DNA of 64,000 nucleotides from Proteobacteria bacterium SG_bin5 (GCA_002083475.1 LWDI01000092.1:8530-72529), one strand, 5' to 3'. Counted from the first letter of the stretch, positions 1 through 10,495 are shown. The notes: generated from the sequence alone by a model not told the origin. Numbers and translations: made by a program.

Positions 1-1
1 C

Positions 2-502
2 AACGCGCCGTGGCAGAAAGTGACGATCCGCGCGCGGGTGCCCGCGCTCGACAATGGCTGGGTCGAGCTCGATTACGCGCTGGTCGATCGCAAGACCCAG
101 GCGCGCTACGAAGCGGGCGCGGCGGCCGAGCAATATCACGGCGTCGACAGCGACGGCAGCTGGAGCGAGGGCAGCCGCGGCGCGCGCGTCTCGGTCGCGA
201 GCGTGCCGGCGGGCAGCTATGATCTGGTCGTCGACTATAAGGGCAATCGCTGGGCGGGCGCCTCGGGCGTGATCGGTAGCCTCGCTGGCGATTGGCGGCT
301 GCAGGGCAGCCCTGGGATCACGCTGGAAGCCTCGAGCGGCGCGTCGTTCTTCGACAATTGGCTGATCGCCGCGCTGCTGATCGGCCTGCCCTTCGGATGG
401 TTCCTGTTCCGCCACATCCGCTTCGAACAGGCGCGGCAAGACCAAAGCGATGTCGGCCGCACGGGGCTGGCGGCGATGTTTTCGGGGAATGACGATGAGT
501 GA
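2..502 (+). CDS. DUF4178-type protein, C-terminal part (5' end outside window)
   Basis: The reading frame is open from the first bases of the window, so the start lies upstream; the GTG at 20 is an internal codon. About 166 residues are visible: a beta-rich soluble region followed by one membrane segment near the C-terminus (around NWLIAALLIGLPFGWFLF) and a short charged tail. The resemblance to the end of DUF4178 proteins is from memory of that family, and the neighbours support it: DUF4178, DUF350, membrane spermidine-synthase-like and AdoMet decarboxylase genes recur together in bacteria, often with a PspA-like gene, which might lie just upstream. Molecular function is unknown. A membrane-anchored role beside polyamine enzymes is inference. 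Confidence 0.6.
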   Translation, partial: NAPWQKVTIRARVPALDNGWVELDYALVDRKTQARYEAGAAAEQYHGVDSDGSWSEGSRGARVSVASVPAGSYDLVVDYKGNRWAGASGVIGSLAGDWRLQGSPGITLEASSGASFFDNWLIAALLIGLPFGWFLFRHIRFEQARQDQSDVGRTGLAAMFSGNDDE

Positions 503-559
503 GGCGGCGGTGCGGAGTCACCCAAAGCGCTGCCCCTTGCAGGGTAGGAGCTTGGACCG

Positions 560-727
560 ATGAACAACCGCGTCTTCCTGTTCGCGCTTTACTGCATGGG
601 CGTCGTCGGGCTGTTCATGGCCACCGGTTATTATGGCTGGTCGCCCTTCGCCGAGGGCGGCCGCGCGCGGGGCGGATCGGGCGGCGGCGGCGGCTTCATT
701 TTCGTCGGCGGGCCGCGCCACAAATAG
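560..727 (+). CDS. Small membrane protein in polyamine operon (55 aa)
   Basis: This is a 55-residue protein. It begins MNNRVFLFALYCMGVVG, giving one hydrophobic segment at residues 4-22, and ends in a glycine-rich tail (SGGGGGF) with a basic C-terminus. It lies 57 bp after the DUF4178 gene and 12 bp before the DUF350 gene on the same strand, so it probably belongs to the operon. A weak purine stretch (GCAGGGTAGGAG) lies about 10 bp before the ATG. I recognise no family; the shape suggests a single-span inner-membrane peptide with the tail exposed. Confidence 0.6.
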   Translation: MNNRVFLFALYCMGVVGLFMATGYYGWSPFAEGGRARGGSGGGGGFIFVGGPRHK

Positions 728-739
728 GGAGCAAGGGTG

Positions 740-949
740 ATGATCAATTGGGCTGGGCTGCTCGGCACGCTGGTTTATGCGGTGGTCGGCATCGTGTTGT
801 TCGCGGTGGGATTTTTCGTCTTCGATCTGCTCACCCCGGGCAAATTGTGGGAGGAGATCCACGCCAAGCAGAATCAAGCCGTGGCGACTTTCGCCGGGTT
901 CGTGGCTTTGGGCTTCGCGCTGATCGTCGCCGCGGCGGTGCATGGCTGA
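740..949 (+). CDS. DUF350 family membrane protein
   Basis: About 69 residues with two hydrophobic segments: one near residues 5-29 (LGTLVYAVVGIVLFAVGFFVFDLL) and one at the C-terminus, joined by the segment TPGKLWEEIHAKQNQAVA. This two-span repeat is the hallmark of DUF350 (YjfL-like) membrane proteins. ATG at 740 follows a good GGGAGCAAGGG ribosome site; a GTG three bases earlier is also possible. The end overlaps the aminopropyltransferase start by 8 bp, indicating translational coupling. In E. coli the related yjfL also lies beside a glutathionylspermidine-synthase-like gene, so a link to polyamines recurs. The biochemical role is not known. Confidence 0.8.
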   Translation: MINWAGLLGTLVYAVVGIVLFAVGFFVFDLLTPGKLWEEIHAKQNQAVATFAGFVALGFALIVAAAVHG

Positions 950-2465
950 CGCCGATCCGCCCGCGCTGAAGGCGCGCGCCGGCACCGCCGCGCTGCTCGC
1001 CTCGGCGTTCGTCGTCTCGACCTGCGGGCTGGTCTACGAACTATTGGCGAGCACGCTCGCGAGCTATTTGCTCGGCGACAGCGTCACCCAATTCTCGACC
1101 GTCATCGGCACCTATTTGTTCGCGATGGGGGTGGGGAGCTGGTGCTCACGCTATGCGCGCGGCGACGCGCTGCGGCTGTTCGTCCGCGTCGAATTGCTGA
1201 TCGCGCTATTGGGGGGCGGCTCGGCGGCGGCTTTGTTCCTCGCCTTTCCGCTGATCGAGCAATTCCGCGTCGCGCTCTATGGGCTGGTGCTGCTGATCGG
1301 TTTCCTCGTCGGGCTCGAAATCCCGCTGCTGATGCGGTTGCTCAAGGGCTTCGATTTCCGCGAAACGGTCTCGAGCGTGCTCACCTTCGATTATGTCGGC
1401 GCGCTGGTCGCCTCGCTCGCTTTTCCGCTGCTGCTGATGCCGCATCTGGGGATGATCCGCACCGGCTTTTTGTTCGGCATCTTGAACGCGGGCGTCGCGC
1501 TCGCGCTGCTCGCCTTGCTGCCGCGCCGCTATGCGATGGAGAAAGCGAGCGCGGTGCTGGTGCTCGCCGCGCTGATCGCGGGGTTTTTCGCGAGCGACCG
1601 GTTGCAGCGCTGGGCCGAGGTCGCGAGCTATCAGGAGCCGATCGTCTATGCCGTCTCCTCGCCCTATCAGCGCGTGGTGTTGACGCATCGCGACGATGAT
1701 TTGCGGCTCTATTTGAACGGCAATCTGCAATTCGCCTCGCGCGACGAATATCGCTATCACGAGGCGCTGGTGCATCCCGCCATGGGGCGGGTGGCGAACC
1801 CCCGGCGCGTGCTGATCCTGGGCGGCGGCGACGGCCTCGCCGCGCGCGAGGTGCTGCGCTGGCCGGGCGTCGAGCAGGTGACGCTCGTCGATCTCGACCC
1901 GGCGGTGACCAAATTGTTCCGCGACACGCCGGCGCTCGCCGCGCTCAACCGGGGGAGCCTGGCCGACCCGCGCCTCACCCTCGTCAACGCCGATGCCTTT
2001 CGTTGGGTGCGCGAGGGCGGCGATCGCTATGACGCGGCGATCGTCGATTTCCCCGATCCGGTCGATTATTCGGTCGGCAAGCTTTATACCGAGAGCTTCT
2101 ACCGCGCCCTCAAAACGCGGCTCGCCCCCGGCGCGGTGATCGCCGTGCAGAGCACCTCGCCCTATGTCGCGCCCGCCGCTTTCTGGACGGTGGCGACGAC
2201 GCTGGAGGCCGCCGGCTTCACCACCCGCGCTTATCACGCTTATGTGCCGAGCTTCGGCGAATGGGGCTTCGTGCTGGCGAGCACGGGCGCGATCCCGGCG
2301 CGGGCGCGGCTGCTCGCCGGCAACAAATTCCTGGACGCGGAAACCGAGGCGCGGCTGTTCGCTTTCCCGCCCGATATGGCGCGGCGCGCGACCCCGGTGA
2401 ACCGGCTCGACAATCAGGCTTTGGTCCGCGCCTTCGCCGACGCCTGGGGGCGTTATGAGGGTTAG
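942..2465 (+). CDS. Membrane-anchored polyamine aminopropyltransferase (spermidine synthase-like)
   Basis: 507 residues in two parts. Residues 1-215 hold about six to seven hydrophobic segments. Residues 230-500 form a spermidine-synthase-type methyltransferase-fold domain with the AdoMet-type motif ILGGGDGLAAREVLR, the acidic strand end LVDLDPAV, and the catalytic-site segment IVDFPDPVDYSVGKLYTE. The family is expected to move an aminopropyl group from decarboxylated AdoMet to an amine. The decarboxylase that makes this donor is encoded three genes downstream in the same operon, which strongly supports the reaction class. The amine acceptor is unknown. It overlaps DUF350 by 8 bp and the next gene by 11 bp. 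Confidence 0.85.
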   Translation: MADADPPALKARAGTAALLASAFVVSTCGLVYELLASTLASYLLGDSVTQFSTVIGTYLFAMGVGSWCSRYARGDALRLFVRVELLIALLGGGSAAALFLAFPLIEQFRVALYGLVLLIGFLVGLEIPLLMRLLKGFDFRETVSSVLTFDYVGALVASLAFPLLLMPHLGMIRTGFLFGILNAGVALALLALLPRRYAMEKASAVLVLAALIAGFFASDRLQRWAEVASYQEPIVYAVSSPYQRVVLTHRDDDLRLYLNGNLQFASRDEYRYHEALVHPAMGRVANPRRVLILGGGDGLAAREVLRWPGVEQVTLVDLDPAVTKLFRDTPALAALNRGSLADPRLTLVNADAFRWVREGGDRYDAAIVDFPDPVDYSVGKLYTESFYRALKTRLAPGAVIAVQSTSPYVAPAAFWTVATTLEAAGFTTRAYHAYVPSFGEWGFVLASTGAIPARARLLAGNKFLDAETEARLFAFPPDMARRATPVNRLDNQALVRAFADAWGRYEG

Positions 2466-4047
2466 CCGGCGCGGCATCATCGCGGGCGGCGCGGCGGCGA
2501 TCGGCGCGGCGGGGCTCGGCCTGGCGAGCGTCGCCGAGCCCTTGCCCGAAGGGTCGCTCGGCGGCGCCGATCTCGCGCGCGGGCACCGGCTGCGCCAGGG
2601 CGGCTTCCCCGCGCTCGCGCGGACCGAGCGCGTGCCGCTGCTGATCGCCGGCGGCGGGGTGGCGGGGCTCGCGGCGGGGTGGCGCCTCGCCGAGGCGGGG
2701 TTCGCCGATTTCCGCTTGCTCGAACTCGAAGACCGGGTCGGCGGCAATGCCCGCGCGGGCCGCAACGCGGTGAGCGCTTTCCCGCTCGGCGCGCATTATC
2801 TGCCGATCCCCAATCGGGAAGCGCGTGCCTTGCGCCACATGCTCGTTGGCTTCGGGATGGTGGTGGGCGAAGCGGACGGGCGCCCGGTCTATGACCCCTT
2901 CCAGCGCACCGCCGAGCTCGAGGAGCGGCTGTTCTGGCAGGGGCGCTGGCAGGAGGGGCTGATCCCGCGCACCGGGCTTTCCGCCGCCGATCGCGACCAG
3001 ATCGCGCGCTTCGAAGGCGAGACCGCGCGGCTCCGCGCGCTCGCCGGCGCCGACGGCCGCCCCGCCTTCGCCTCGCCGATCGCCTATAGCAGCCGCGATC
3101 CCGCGCTCCTGGCGCTCGATCGTCAGCCCTTCACCGCCTGGCTCGATGCGCACGGCTTCACCGCGCCCGCTTTGCGCGCGCATTTGCGCTACGCGATGCG
3201 CGACGATTATGGCTGCGAGCCGCACCATGTCTCGGCCTGGGCGGGGTTGCATTATTTCGCCGGGCGGCGCGGCTATGCCGCCAAGGGGAGCGAGGAGGAT
3301 CAACTCACCTGGCCCGAGGGCAATGGCCGGCTGACCGCGCTGATGGCGGCGCGCTTTCCCGATCGCATTCGCGCCGGCCAGATCGTCCACCGCGTCGCGC
3401 GCGGCGGCGGTGGCATTGCGGTCGATCATTTCGACGTCGCGCGCGGCGAAACCGTGCGGACCGAGGCCGACGCCGCGATCCTCGCGCTCCCACGCTTCGT
3501 CGCCGCGCGGGTAAGCGACGAGATCGATGACGCCGGGTACGGCTATGCGCCCTGGCTCGTCGCCAACGTCACCGTCGATCGCCTTCCCGCCGGCCCCGGC
3601 GCGCCGCTCGCGTGGGACAATGTGTCGAGCACGAGCGACTCGCTCGGCTATGTCGTCGCGACGCATCAAAGCGCGGGGCATGAGGGGCCGAGCGTGCTCA
3701 CCTGGTATCAGCCGCTCTCCACCGAAGACCCGCGCGCGGCGCGCCGCCGCTTGGCTGAGACGCCCGCCGCCGAGTGGAAACGCCATGTCGCGCACGATTT
3801 GCTCGCGATGAACCCCGAGCTTCAGGGCGCGATCCGCCGGATCGATCTGTGGCGCTGGGGCCATGCGATGGTGCGCCCGGTGCCCGGCTTCATCTGGGCT
3901 GAGCGCGCCACACCCGCGCCGCCGCTGTACCTCGCCCATTCGGACGTCTCGGGGCTCTCTTTGTTCGAGGAGGCGCATTATCAGGGGGTGCGCGCCGCCG
4001 AAGCCGCGATGGCACGGCTCGGGCACCGTTTCGAAAGCCTGTTATGA
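2455..4047 (+). CDS. FAD-dependent oxidoreductase (amine-oxidase-like) with Tat-like leader
   Basis: 530 residues. The N-terminus MRVSRRGIIAGGAAAIG resembles a twin-arginine leader, suggesting export after folding with cofactor. A dinucleotide-binding GxGxxG motif follows at about residues 62-85 (LLIAGGGVAGLAAG), with the ELEDRVGGNA segment typical of flavin amine oxidoreductases. The C-terminus contains the FAD-closing type segment LYLAHSDVSGLSLFEEA. It lies between the aminopropyltransferase and the AdoMet decarboxylase, overlapping both (11 and 4 bp), so it is likely to act on a polyamine or on the product of the pathway. The substrate is inference only; desaturase-type reactions are also possible for this fold. 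Confidence 0.75.
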   Translation: MRVSRRGIIAGGAAAIGAAGLGLASVAEPLPEGSLGGADLARGHRLRQGGFPALARTERVPLLIAGGGVAGLAAGWRLAEAGFADFRLLELEDRVGGNARAGRNAVSAFPLGAHYLPIPNREARALRHMLVGFGMVVGEADGRPVYDPFQRTAELEERLFWQGRWQEGLIPRTGLSAADRDQIARFEGETARLRALAGADGRPAFASPIAYSSRDPALLALDRQPFTAWLDAHGFTAPALRAHLRYAMRDDYGCEPHHVSAWAGLHYFAGRRGYAAKGSEEDQLTWPEGNGRLTALMAARFPDRIRAGQIVHRVARGGGGIAVDHFDVARGETVRTEADAAILALPRFVAARVSDEIDDAGYGYAPWLVANVTVDRLPAGPGAPLAWDNVSSTSDSLGYVVATHQSAGHEGPSVLTWYQPLSTEDPRAARRRLAETPAAEWKRHVAHDLLAMNPELQGAIRRIDLWRWGHAMVRPVPGFIWAERATPAPPLYLAHSDVSGLSLFEEAHYQGVRAAEAAMARLGHRFESLL

Positions 4048-4400
4048 GTTATGACGGCCGCCATCTGCTCGCCGATCTGTTCGGCTGTCCGGGCCTCGAC
4101 GACGCGGCGCTGATCGAGCGCGCGTTGCGCGACGCGGCAGCCGCGGCGGGGGCGACCTTGCTCGATCTGCGGCTCCACGGCTTCGGCCCCGGCGCGGGGG
4201 TGACGGGCGTGGCGCTGCTCGCCGAATCGCACATCTCGATCCATAGCTGGCCCGAACATGGCTATGCCGCGATCGACATTTTCCTGTGCGGGCGGCGGCA
4301 CGACCCGGCCGCCGCGCTCGACGTGCTGGTCGCGCGGCTGGGCGCGACGCGGGTGGCGCAACAGGTGATCGCGCGGGGCTATGCGCTGGGGGGGACGTAG
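4044..4400 (+). CDS. speH: S-adenosylmethionine decarboxylase proenzyme, class 1B
   Basis: 118 residues, the usual length of the short bacterial proenzyme. The self-cleavage motif is intact: LLAESHISIHSWPEHGYAA, in which the serine of ESH becomes the pyruvoyl group after cleavage and the following His and the later Cys (DIFLCGRR) assist processing and catalysis. It makes decarboxylated AdoMet, the aminopropyl donor for the synthase three genes upstream. The ATG overlaps the stop of the FAD gene in an ATGA arrangement. It is the last gene of the operon; a palindromic repeat follows after 21 bp and may end transcription. Confidence 0.93.
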   Translation: MSYDGRHLLADLFGCPGLDDAALIERALRDAAAAAGATLLDLRLHGFGPGAGVTGVALLAESHISIHSWPEHGYAAIDIFLCGRRHDPAAALDVLVARLGATRVAQQVIARGYALGGT

Positions 4401-4421
4401 AACCTCCCCGCGTTCCTTCTT

Positions 4422-4519
4422 CGTCATGCCGGACTTGGTCCGGCATCCACCGGGGTCGCGGGCCTGGCGAGGGCAAGGCCAGGCGCGCCGGTGGACCCCG
4501 GACCAAGTCCGGGGTGACG
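4422..4519. repeat. Family A palindromic repeat
   Basis: A long imperfect inverted repeat. The left arm reads CGTCATGCCGGACTTGGTCC and the right arm GGACCAAGTCCGGGGTGACG, with a second nested pair (GCCTGG...CCAGGC) in the centre. Related copies lie at 9398, 31940, 56498 and more loosely at 20151 and 62081. It sits 21 bp after the speH stop in a 231-bp gap that holds nothing else recognisable apart from the probable bioF leader (4520-4631). It can fold into a strong hairpin and may act as a terminator or mRNA stabiliser. Confidence 0.85.
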
Positions 4520-4631
4520 GCGAAAGCTAAACTCGTGCAGACAAATCGCCGTTCGGGGCGAACGGGTTTCTGTCGATCGGACGGACGCCTGGGTTCTTGG
4601 ATAAAGCGTCGCGAGGCGCTAACCGCCCCCC

Positions 4632-5738
4632 GTGCTCGCCCGTTTCGCCGATGATCTCGCCGCCTTGCGCGCCGCCGACCGCTTTCGCCAGCTCACCCCA
4701 CGCGCCGGCATCGATTTCGCCTCGAACGATTATCTGGGGCTCGCCGCCGCCCCCGAGCTCGCCGATGCGGTCGCGGCGGCGCTCGCGCGCGGGGTGCCGG
4801 TGGGGGCGGCGGGGTCGCGGCTGTTGCGCGGCAACCACCCCGAGCATGAAGCGCTGGAGGCCGAAGCCGCCGCTTTCTTCGGCGCCGAGGCCGCGCTCTA
4901 TTTCACCGGCGGCTATGGCGCGAACGGCGCGATCGTCGCGACGCTCCCCGATCGCGGCGATCTGATCGTTTGGGACGCGCTGAGCCATGCGAGCACGCGC
5001 GAGGGGCTGCGCCTCGCCCGCGCCGAAACCGCCGCAGCGCGCCATAACGACGCGGGCCATGCGGGCGCGCTGATCGCCGCCTGGCGCGCGCGCGGCGGGC
5101 GGGGGACGGCGTGGATCGCGGTGGAGAGCGTCTATTCGATGGACGGCGACCGTGCCCCGCTCGCCGATCTCGCCCAAATCGCCCACCGCCACGACGCGGT
5201 GCTGATCGTCGACGAAGCGCACGCGACCGGCATTTATGGCGAGGGGCGGGGCCTCACCCACGGCCTCGACGCGCCGCATATCGCGCTCCACACCTGCGGC
5301 AAGGCGCTCGGCGCTCAGGGCGCGCTCGTCACCGGCCCGCGGGCGGCGATCGAGCTGCTGATCAACCGCGCGCGCGGCTTCATTTACGCGACCGCGCCCT
5401 CGCCGCTGCTGGCCGCCGCCGTGCGCGCGAGCCTGAATCTGATCGCCGCGCCCGAACGGCGCGAACGACTGCTCACGCGTGTCGCGCGCGCCGCGCCCGC
5501 CTTCGCACGGCTTGGCATCGCCCCCAGCGGCACGCCGATCCAGCCGCTGATCCTGGGCACCGACCGCGCCGCGCTCGATGCCGCCGCCGCGCTCCAGGCC
5601 CAAGGCTTCGACGTGCGCGCGATCCGCCCGCCGACCGTGCCCGAGGGCAGCGCGCGGCTGCGCCTGTCGCTCACGCTCAACCCCAGCGACGCGGAACTGG
5701 TCGCGTTGCTCGACGCCTTGGAGCCTTTATGCGGCTGA
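4632..5738 (+). CDS. bioF: 8-amino-7-oxononanoate synthase
   Basis: 368 residues, a PLP-dependent alpha-oxoamine synthase that condenses pimeloyl-ACP (or -CoA) with L-alanine, the first step of the biotin ring pathway. Visible family motifs are [10 protein letters not shown] near residue 30, [16 protein letters not shown], the aspartate segment [11 protein letters not shown], and the PLP lysine in [14 protein letters not shown]. The start used is GTG at 4632, which gives a normal N-terminus although no clear ribosome site is visible. It is the first gene of bioF-bioD-bioA and overlaps bioD by 10 bp. Confidence 0.95.
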   Translation: MLARFADDLAALRAADRFRQLTPRAGIDFASNDYLGLAAAPELADAVAAALARGVPVGAAGSRLLRGNHPEHEALEAEAAAFFGAEAALYFTGGYGANGAIVATLPDRGDLIVWDALSHASTREGLRLARAETAAARHNDAGHAGALIAAWRARGGRGTAWIAVESVYSMDGDRAPLADLAQIAHRHDAVLIVDEAHATGIYGEGRGLTHGLDAPHIALHTCGKALGAQGALVTGPRAAIELLINRARGFIYATAPSPLLAAAVRASLNLIAAPERRERLLTRVARAAPAFARLGIAPSGTPIQPLILGTDRAALDAAAALQAQGFDVRAIRPPTVPEGSARLRLSLTLNPSDAELVALLDALEPLCG

Positions 5739-6337
5739 TCGTCACCGGCACCGATACCGGCATCGGCAAGACCGTGTTCGCCGCCGGCCTCGCCGCCGCT
5801 TTGGGCGCGCATTATTGGAAGCCGGTGCAATCGGGGCTCGACGGGCCCGAAAGCGATAGCGAAACGGTCGCGCGGCTCGGCCGCCTGCCGCCCAAGCGGA
5901 TCCTGCCCGAGGCCTATCGCCTCACCGAGCCGCTTTCCCCCCACCGCGCCGCCGAGCTCGACGGGGTGACGATCGATCCCGCCCGTCTCGCCCCGCCGCC
6001 GCACGGGCGGCTGGTGATCGAGGGGGCGGGCGGGCTGATGGTGCCGATCACCCGCCAGTTGCTCGCGATCGATTGGTTCGCGACGATGCGCCTGCCGGTG
6101 GTGCTCTGCGCGCGCACCGCGCTCGGCACGATCAACCACAGCCTGCTCTCGGTCGAGGCGCTGCGCGCGCGGGGCATTCCGCTCCACGGCATCGCCTTCA
6201 TCGGCGAGGACATGCCCGACACGATCCGCACCATCGCCGATTTGAGCGGCGCGCGCGTGCTCGGGCGGCTGCCGCTGCTCGATCCGCTGACGCCCGAAAG
6301 CCTCGCCACCGCTTTCGCGGCCGGGATCGCGCTATGA
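5729..6337 (+). CDS. bioD: Dethiobiotin synthetase
   Basis: 202 residues, starting at the ATG inside the end of bioF. The P-loop GTDTGIGKT occupies residues 7-15, followed by WKPVQSGL and the EGAGGLMVP segment that are typical of BioD. The enzyme closes the ureido ring of dethiobiotin from DAPA, CO2 and ATP. The frame is open further upstream inside bioF, but that part is out of family. It overlaps bioA by 4 bp (ATGA), so the three genes are translationally coupled. Confidence 0.95.
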   Translation: MRLIVTGTDTGIGKTVFAAGLAAALGAHYWKPVQSGLDGPESDSETVARLGRLPPKRILPEAYRLTEPLSPHRAAELDGVTIDPARLAPPPHGRLVIEGAGGLMVPITRQLLAIDWFATMRLPVVLCARTALGTINHSLLSVEALRARGIPLHGIAFIGEDMPDTIRTIADLSGARVLGRLPLLDPLTPESLATAFAAGIAL

Positions 6338-7575
6338 GCGCGGTCTGGCACCCGTTCTTCCAGCACGCGCTGGAGCCCGCGCCGCTCAAGATCGCGCGCA
6401 CCGAGGGCGCGTGGCTGGAAACCGACCAGGGCGCGCGACTGCTCGACGCGATCAGCAGCTGGTGGGTGGTGACCCACGGCCACCGCCACCCCGCGATCAT
6501 GACCGCGATCCGCGCCGCGAGCGAGGCGCTCGATCAAGTGATCTTCGCGGGCTTCACCCATGAGCCCGCCGAGGCGCTGGCGGCCGAACTCGCGGGGCTC
6601 GCCGGGCTGCCGCACGTGTTCTTCAGCGATTCGGGGAGCACCGCGGTCGAAGTCGCGCTCAAAATGGCGCTGGGCACCGCGCGCAACCGGGGGGAGCGCC
6701 GCGAGCGGCTGGTGGTGATGGCGCACAGCTATCATGGCGATACGGTGGGGGCGATGTCGGTCGGCGCGCGCGGGGTGTTCAACGCGCCCTATGCGCCGCT
6801 GCTGTTCGATGTCGCGACCATCCCGTTCCCCGCGCCGGGCGCCGAGCAAGCCTGTTTCGACGCGCTCGCGGCGGCGACGCGCGACGGCAGGGCCGCCGCG
6901 TTCATCGTCGAGCCCTTGGTGCTCGGCGCGGGCGGGATGCTGATGTATCCGCCGGCGGTGCTCGCCGAGTTGCACCGCAGCTGCCGGGCGAGCGGCACCT
7001 TGTTCATCGCCGACGAGGTGATGACCGGCTGGGGCCGCACCGGGACGCTGTTCGCCTGCGCGCAGGCCGGGATCGTGCCCGATCTGCTGTGCCTCTCCAA
7101 GGGGCTCACCAACGGGTCGCTCCCGCTCGCCGCGACGCTCGCGCGCGCCGAGATTTTCGAGGCACATTACAGCCAGAACCGCGCGCGCACCTTCTGGCAT
7201 TCGAGCAGCTATAGCGGCAACCCGATCGCTTGCGCGGCGGGGCTCGCCAATGTGCGCGTGTGGCGCGAGGAACCCGTCGCCGAGCGGGTCGCGGCACTTG
7301 CGGCAGCACAGGCGCGCCAGCTCGCGCGGCTGGCGGGGGACGATCGCTTCGCCGACCTGCGCCAGACCGGCACGATCACCGCGATGACGATCCCTGGCCC
7401 CGAACAGGGCTATCTCGCCGAGATCGGCTGCGATTTGCGGGCCGCCGCCTTGGCGCGGGGCGTGCTGCTGCGGCCGATGGGGGACTGTCTCTACGTGCTG
7501 CCGCCCTATTGCATCAGCGAGGCCGAACTGGCGCGGGTTTACGACGTGATCCTGGAGATCGTGCCGAGGCGCTAA
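6334..7575 (+). CDS. bioA: Adenosylmethionine-8-amino-7-oxononanoate aminotransferase
   Basis: 413 residues, class III PLP aminotransferase making 7,8-diaminopelargonate, with AdoMet as amino donor. Recognisable segments are WHPFFQH at the N-terminus, [14 protein letters not shown], the PLP aspartate in [14 protein letters not shown], and the PLP lysine in [16 protein letters not shown]. The tryptophan pair of SSWW is typical of BioA rather than other class III enzymes. It is the last gene of the bioFDA run. Its stop codon is followed 1 bp later by a family B repeat. No bioC or bioH is seen nearby, and bioB lies at 43.4 kb. Confidence 0.95.
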   Translation: MSAVWHPFFQHALEPAPLKIARTEGAWLETDQGARLLDAISSWWVVTHGHRHPAIMTAIRAASEALDQVIFAGFTHEPAEALAAELAGLAGLPHVFFSDSGSTAVEVALKMALGTARNRGERRERLVVMAHSYHGDTVGAMSVGARGVFNAPYAPLLFDVATIPFPAPGAEQACFDALAAATRDGRAAAFIVEPLVLGAGGMLMYPPAVLAELHRSCRASGTLFIADEVMTGWGRTGTLFACAQAGIVPDLLCLSKGLTNGSLPLAATLARAEIFEAHYSQNRARTFWHSSSYSGNPIACAAGLANVRVWREEPVAERVAALAAAQARQLARLAGDDRFADLRQTGTITAMTIPGPEQGYLAEIGCDLRAAALARGVLLRPMGDCLYVLPPYCISEAELARVYDVILEIVPRR

Positions 7576-7576
7576 A

Positions 7577-7714
7577 AATCCTCCCCAGCTTCGCTGGGGA
7601 GGGGGACCGCGCGAAGCGCGGTGGAGGGGCGGCTCCAGGCGCCGGCCCCGCCCCTCCACAATGCTCCGCATGGTCCCCCTCCCCAAGCAAAGCTTGGGGA
7701 GGATTTCTTTTCGC
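7577..7714. repeat. Family B palindromic repeat
   Basis: A roughly 138-bp inverted repeat. The left end reads ATCCTCCCCAGCTTCGCTGG and the right end is its imperfect complement (CAAAGCTTGGGGAGGATT). Internal hairpin modules of the type GGGGGACC...GGTGGAGGGG and CCCCTCCAC...GGTCCCCCTCC face each other. Related copies are at 42317 (inside a coding sequence) and 62188. It begins directly after the bioA TAA and ends 25 bp before thyA. Confidence 0.85.
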
Positions 7715-7739
7715 CGCCCGTCGGCGCTAGGGTGCCCCC

Positions 7740-8996
<1,257 letters not shown>

Positions 8997-8998
<2 letters not shown>

Positions 8999-9253
8999 AG
9001 CTGTTTGCGATCACACCGAACCAATGGCTCGACGGGAAAAGCTCCTCCCCCATAGGGAGTTCAGGGTCGACCGTGCCCCGCACGGTCGAGGATCGTCCGG
9101 GGGACGATCCGACCCTGAACTGGGGACCATTCGCGCAGCGAATGGTGGAGGGGTGTTGCCCTCGAACTGCCGGCGACACCCCTCCACCGCGCTTCGCGCG
9201 GTCCCCCTCCCCTTACAGGGGAGGAGCGAACCGGTTCGATCGCAAACAGCTCT
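8997..9253. repeat. Family C element with terminal inverted repeats
   Basis: A 257-bp element whose ends are AGAGCTGTTTGCGATC and GATCGCAAACAGCTCT. It is flanked by TA on both sides (TAG of folA on the left, TAAT on the right). Inside are facing arms such as CTCCTCCCC...GGGGAGGAG and ACCGTGCCCCGCACGGT, plus the GGTGGAGGGG module shared with family B. It contains no coding region. Together with the family D and A copies at 9273 and 9398 it fills the 570-bp gap between folA and ribF. Confidence 0.85.
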
Positions 9254-9272
9254 AATGTCTATACTATTCGGA

Positions 9273-9370
9273 TGGAAACCGTTCGCCCTGAGCGAAGTCG
9301 AGGGGCGTGAGGCGGGGCGCCGCGCTCTAGTCACCTGCCTCGACTTCGCTCGGTACGAACGGTGTTTCCA
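9273..9370. repeat. Family D palindromic repeat
   Basis: A 98-bp inverted repeat with ends TGGAAACCGTTCG and CGAACGGTGTTTCCA and inner arms CTGAGCGAAGTCGAGG / CCTCGACTTCGCTCGG. Related copies are at 46494, inside the propionyl-CoA carboxylase gene, and at 52434. Confidence 0.85.
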
Positions 9371-9397
9371 ATTTAACGGGACAAGCTATAGTATTTG

Positions 9398-9481
9398 CGT
9401 CACCCCGGCCCCCGAGCCGGGGTCCCGCTTTTCTTCCGCCGCCGCGAGGCAGCGGGACCCCGGGTCAAGCCCGGGGTGACG
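9398..9481. repeat. Family A palindromic repeat
   Basis: Inverted repeat of about 84 bp with ends CGTCACCCCGGCCCCCGAGC and GGGTCAAGCCCGGGGTGACG and an inner pair GTCCCGCT / AGCGGGAC. Nearly identical to the copy at 56498. The last 87 bp before ribF (9482-9568) show no further structure that I recognise. Confidence 0.85.
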
Positions 9482-9568
9482 AAAGTGCTGGGAAGGCAAG
9501 CGACCCTCGCGCACGCAAACCCCGCCCCATCTGGCGCAAGCCCTATCGCCCCCCTATAGCCCGCTGCC

Positions 9569-10495
9569 ATGGAGCGTCTCGACGGGGGCAATGCGGCGCC
9601 TGAGGGGTTACGCGGCGGGATCGTCGCCCTCGGCAATTTCGATGGCTTTCACCTCGGCCATCAAGCGGTCGTCGGCCGCGCGATCGCGCGCGCCCGCGCC
9701 GAAGGGCGCCCGGCCTTGGTCGCGACCTTCGATCCTCATCCCGTGCGCCATTTCAAGCCCGACGCGCCGCCCTTCCGCCTGACGACGCTCGATCAGCGCG
9801 CGCGGTTGTTCGCCGAGGCCGGCGCGCAGGCGATGGTCGTCTTCCGCTTCGACCAAGCGCTCGCCGCGCTCAGCGCCGAAGAATTCGTCGCGCGGCGTCT
9901 GGTCGAACTGCTCGGCGCGGCCGGGGTGGTGACCGGCGAGGATTTCACCTTCGGCCGCGCGCGCGGCGGCAATGTCGCGGTGCTCGCCGAGTTGGGCGCG
10001 CGGCACGGCTTCAGCGTCGATACCGTCGCCCCGGTCAGCGCCGAGGGGGAGCCGGTGTCCTCCAGCCGCATCCGCGCGCTGCTCCAGGCGGGCGACCCGC
10101 GCGGGGCGGCGCGGCTGCTCACCCGCCCCTTCGCGATCGAGGGCGTGGTGCGACATGGCGATAAATTGGGGCGCACGATCGGCTATCCCACCGCCAATAT
10201 CGCGCTCGGCCCGTACCTGCGCCCGGCTTATGGCATCTATGCGGTGCGCGCGCGGCTGGCGGACGGGCGGGTATTGCCGGGGGCGGCCAATCTCGGCATC
10301 CGACCGAGCTTCGATCCGCCCAAGGAATTGCTCGAAACCTTTCTCTTCGATTTTTCGGGCGATCTCTATGGCGAGACGATCGAGGTGGCGCTGATCGAAT
10401 ATCTCCGCCCCGAGGCCAAGTTCGACGATCTGGCCGCGCTCACCGCGCAAATGGACGCCGATTGCGCCGAGGCGCGGCGGCGGCTCGGGGGGTAA
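9569..10495 (+). CDS. ribF: Bifunctional riboflavin kinase / FAD synthetase
   Basis: 308 residues with two domains. Residues 1-180 are the nucleotidyltransferase-type FAD synthetase (GNFDGFHLGHQAV, then TFDPHPVRHF, then SSSRIRALL). Residues 185-305 are the flavokinase barrel (GDKLGRTIGYPTANI, GIYAVRARL, AANLGIRPSF). It phosphorylates riboflavin to FMN and adenylylates it to FAD. Two family C copies lie on either side of the gene; its TAA stop is the first triplet of the downstream one. Confidence 0.96.
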   Translation: MERLDGGNAAPEGLRGGIVALGNFDGFHLGHQAVVGRAIARARAEGRPALVATFDPHPVRHFKPDAPPFRLTTLDQRARLFAEAGAQAMVVFRFDQALAALSAEEFVARRLVELLGAAGVVTGEDFTFGRARGGNVAVLAELGARHGFSVDTVAPVSAEGEPVSSSRIRALLQAGDPRGAARLLTRPFAIEGVVRHGDKLGRTIGYPTANIALGPYLRPAYGIYAVRARLADGRVLPGAANLGIRPSFDPPKELLETFLFDFSGDLYGETIEVALIEYLRPEAKFDDLAALTAQMDADCAEARRRLGG

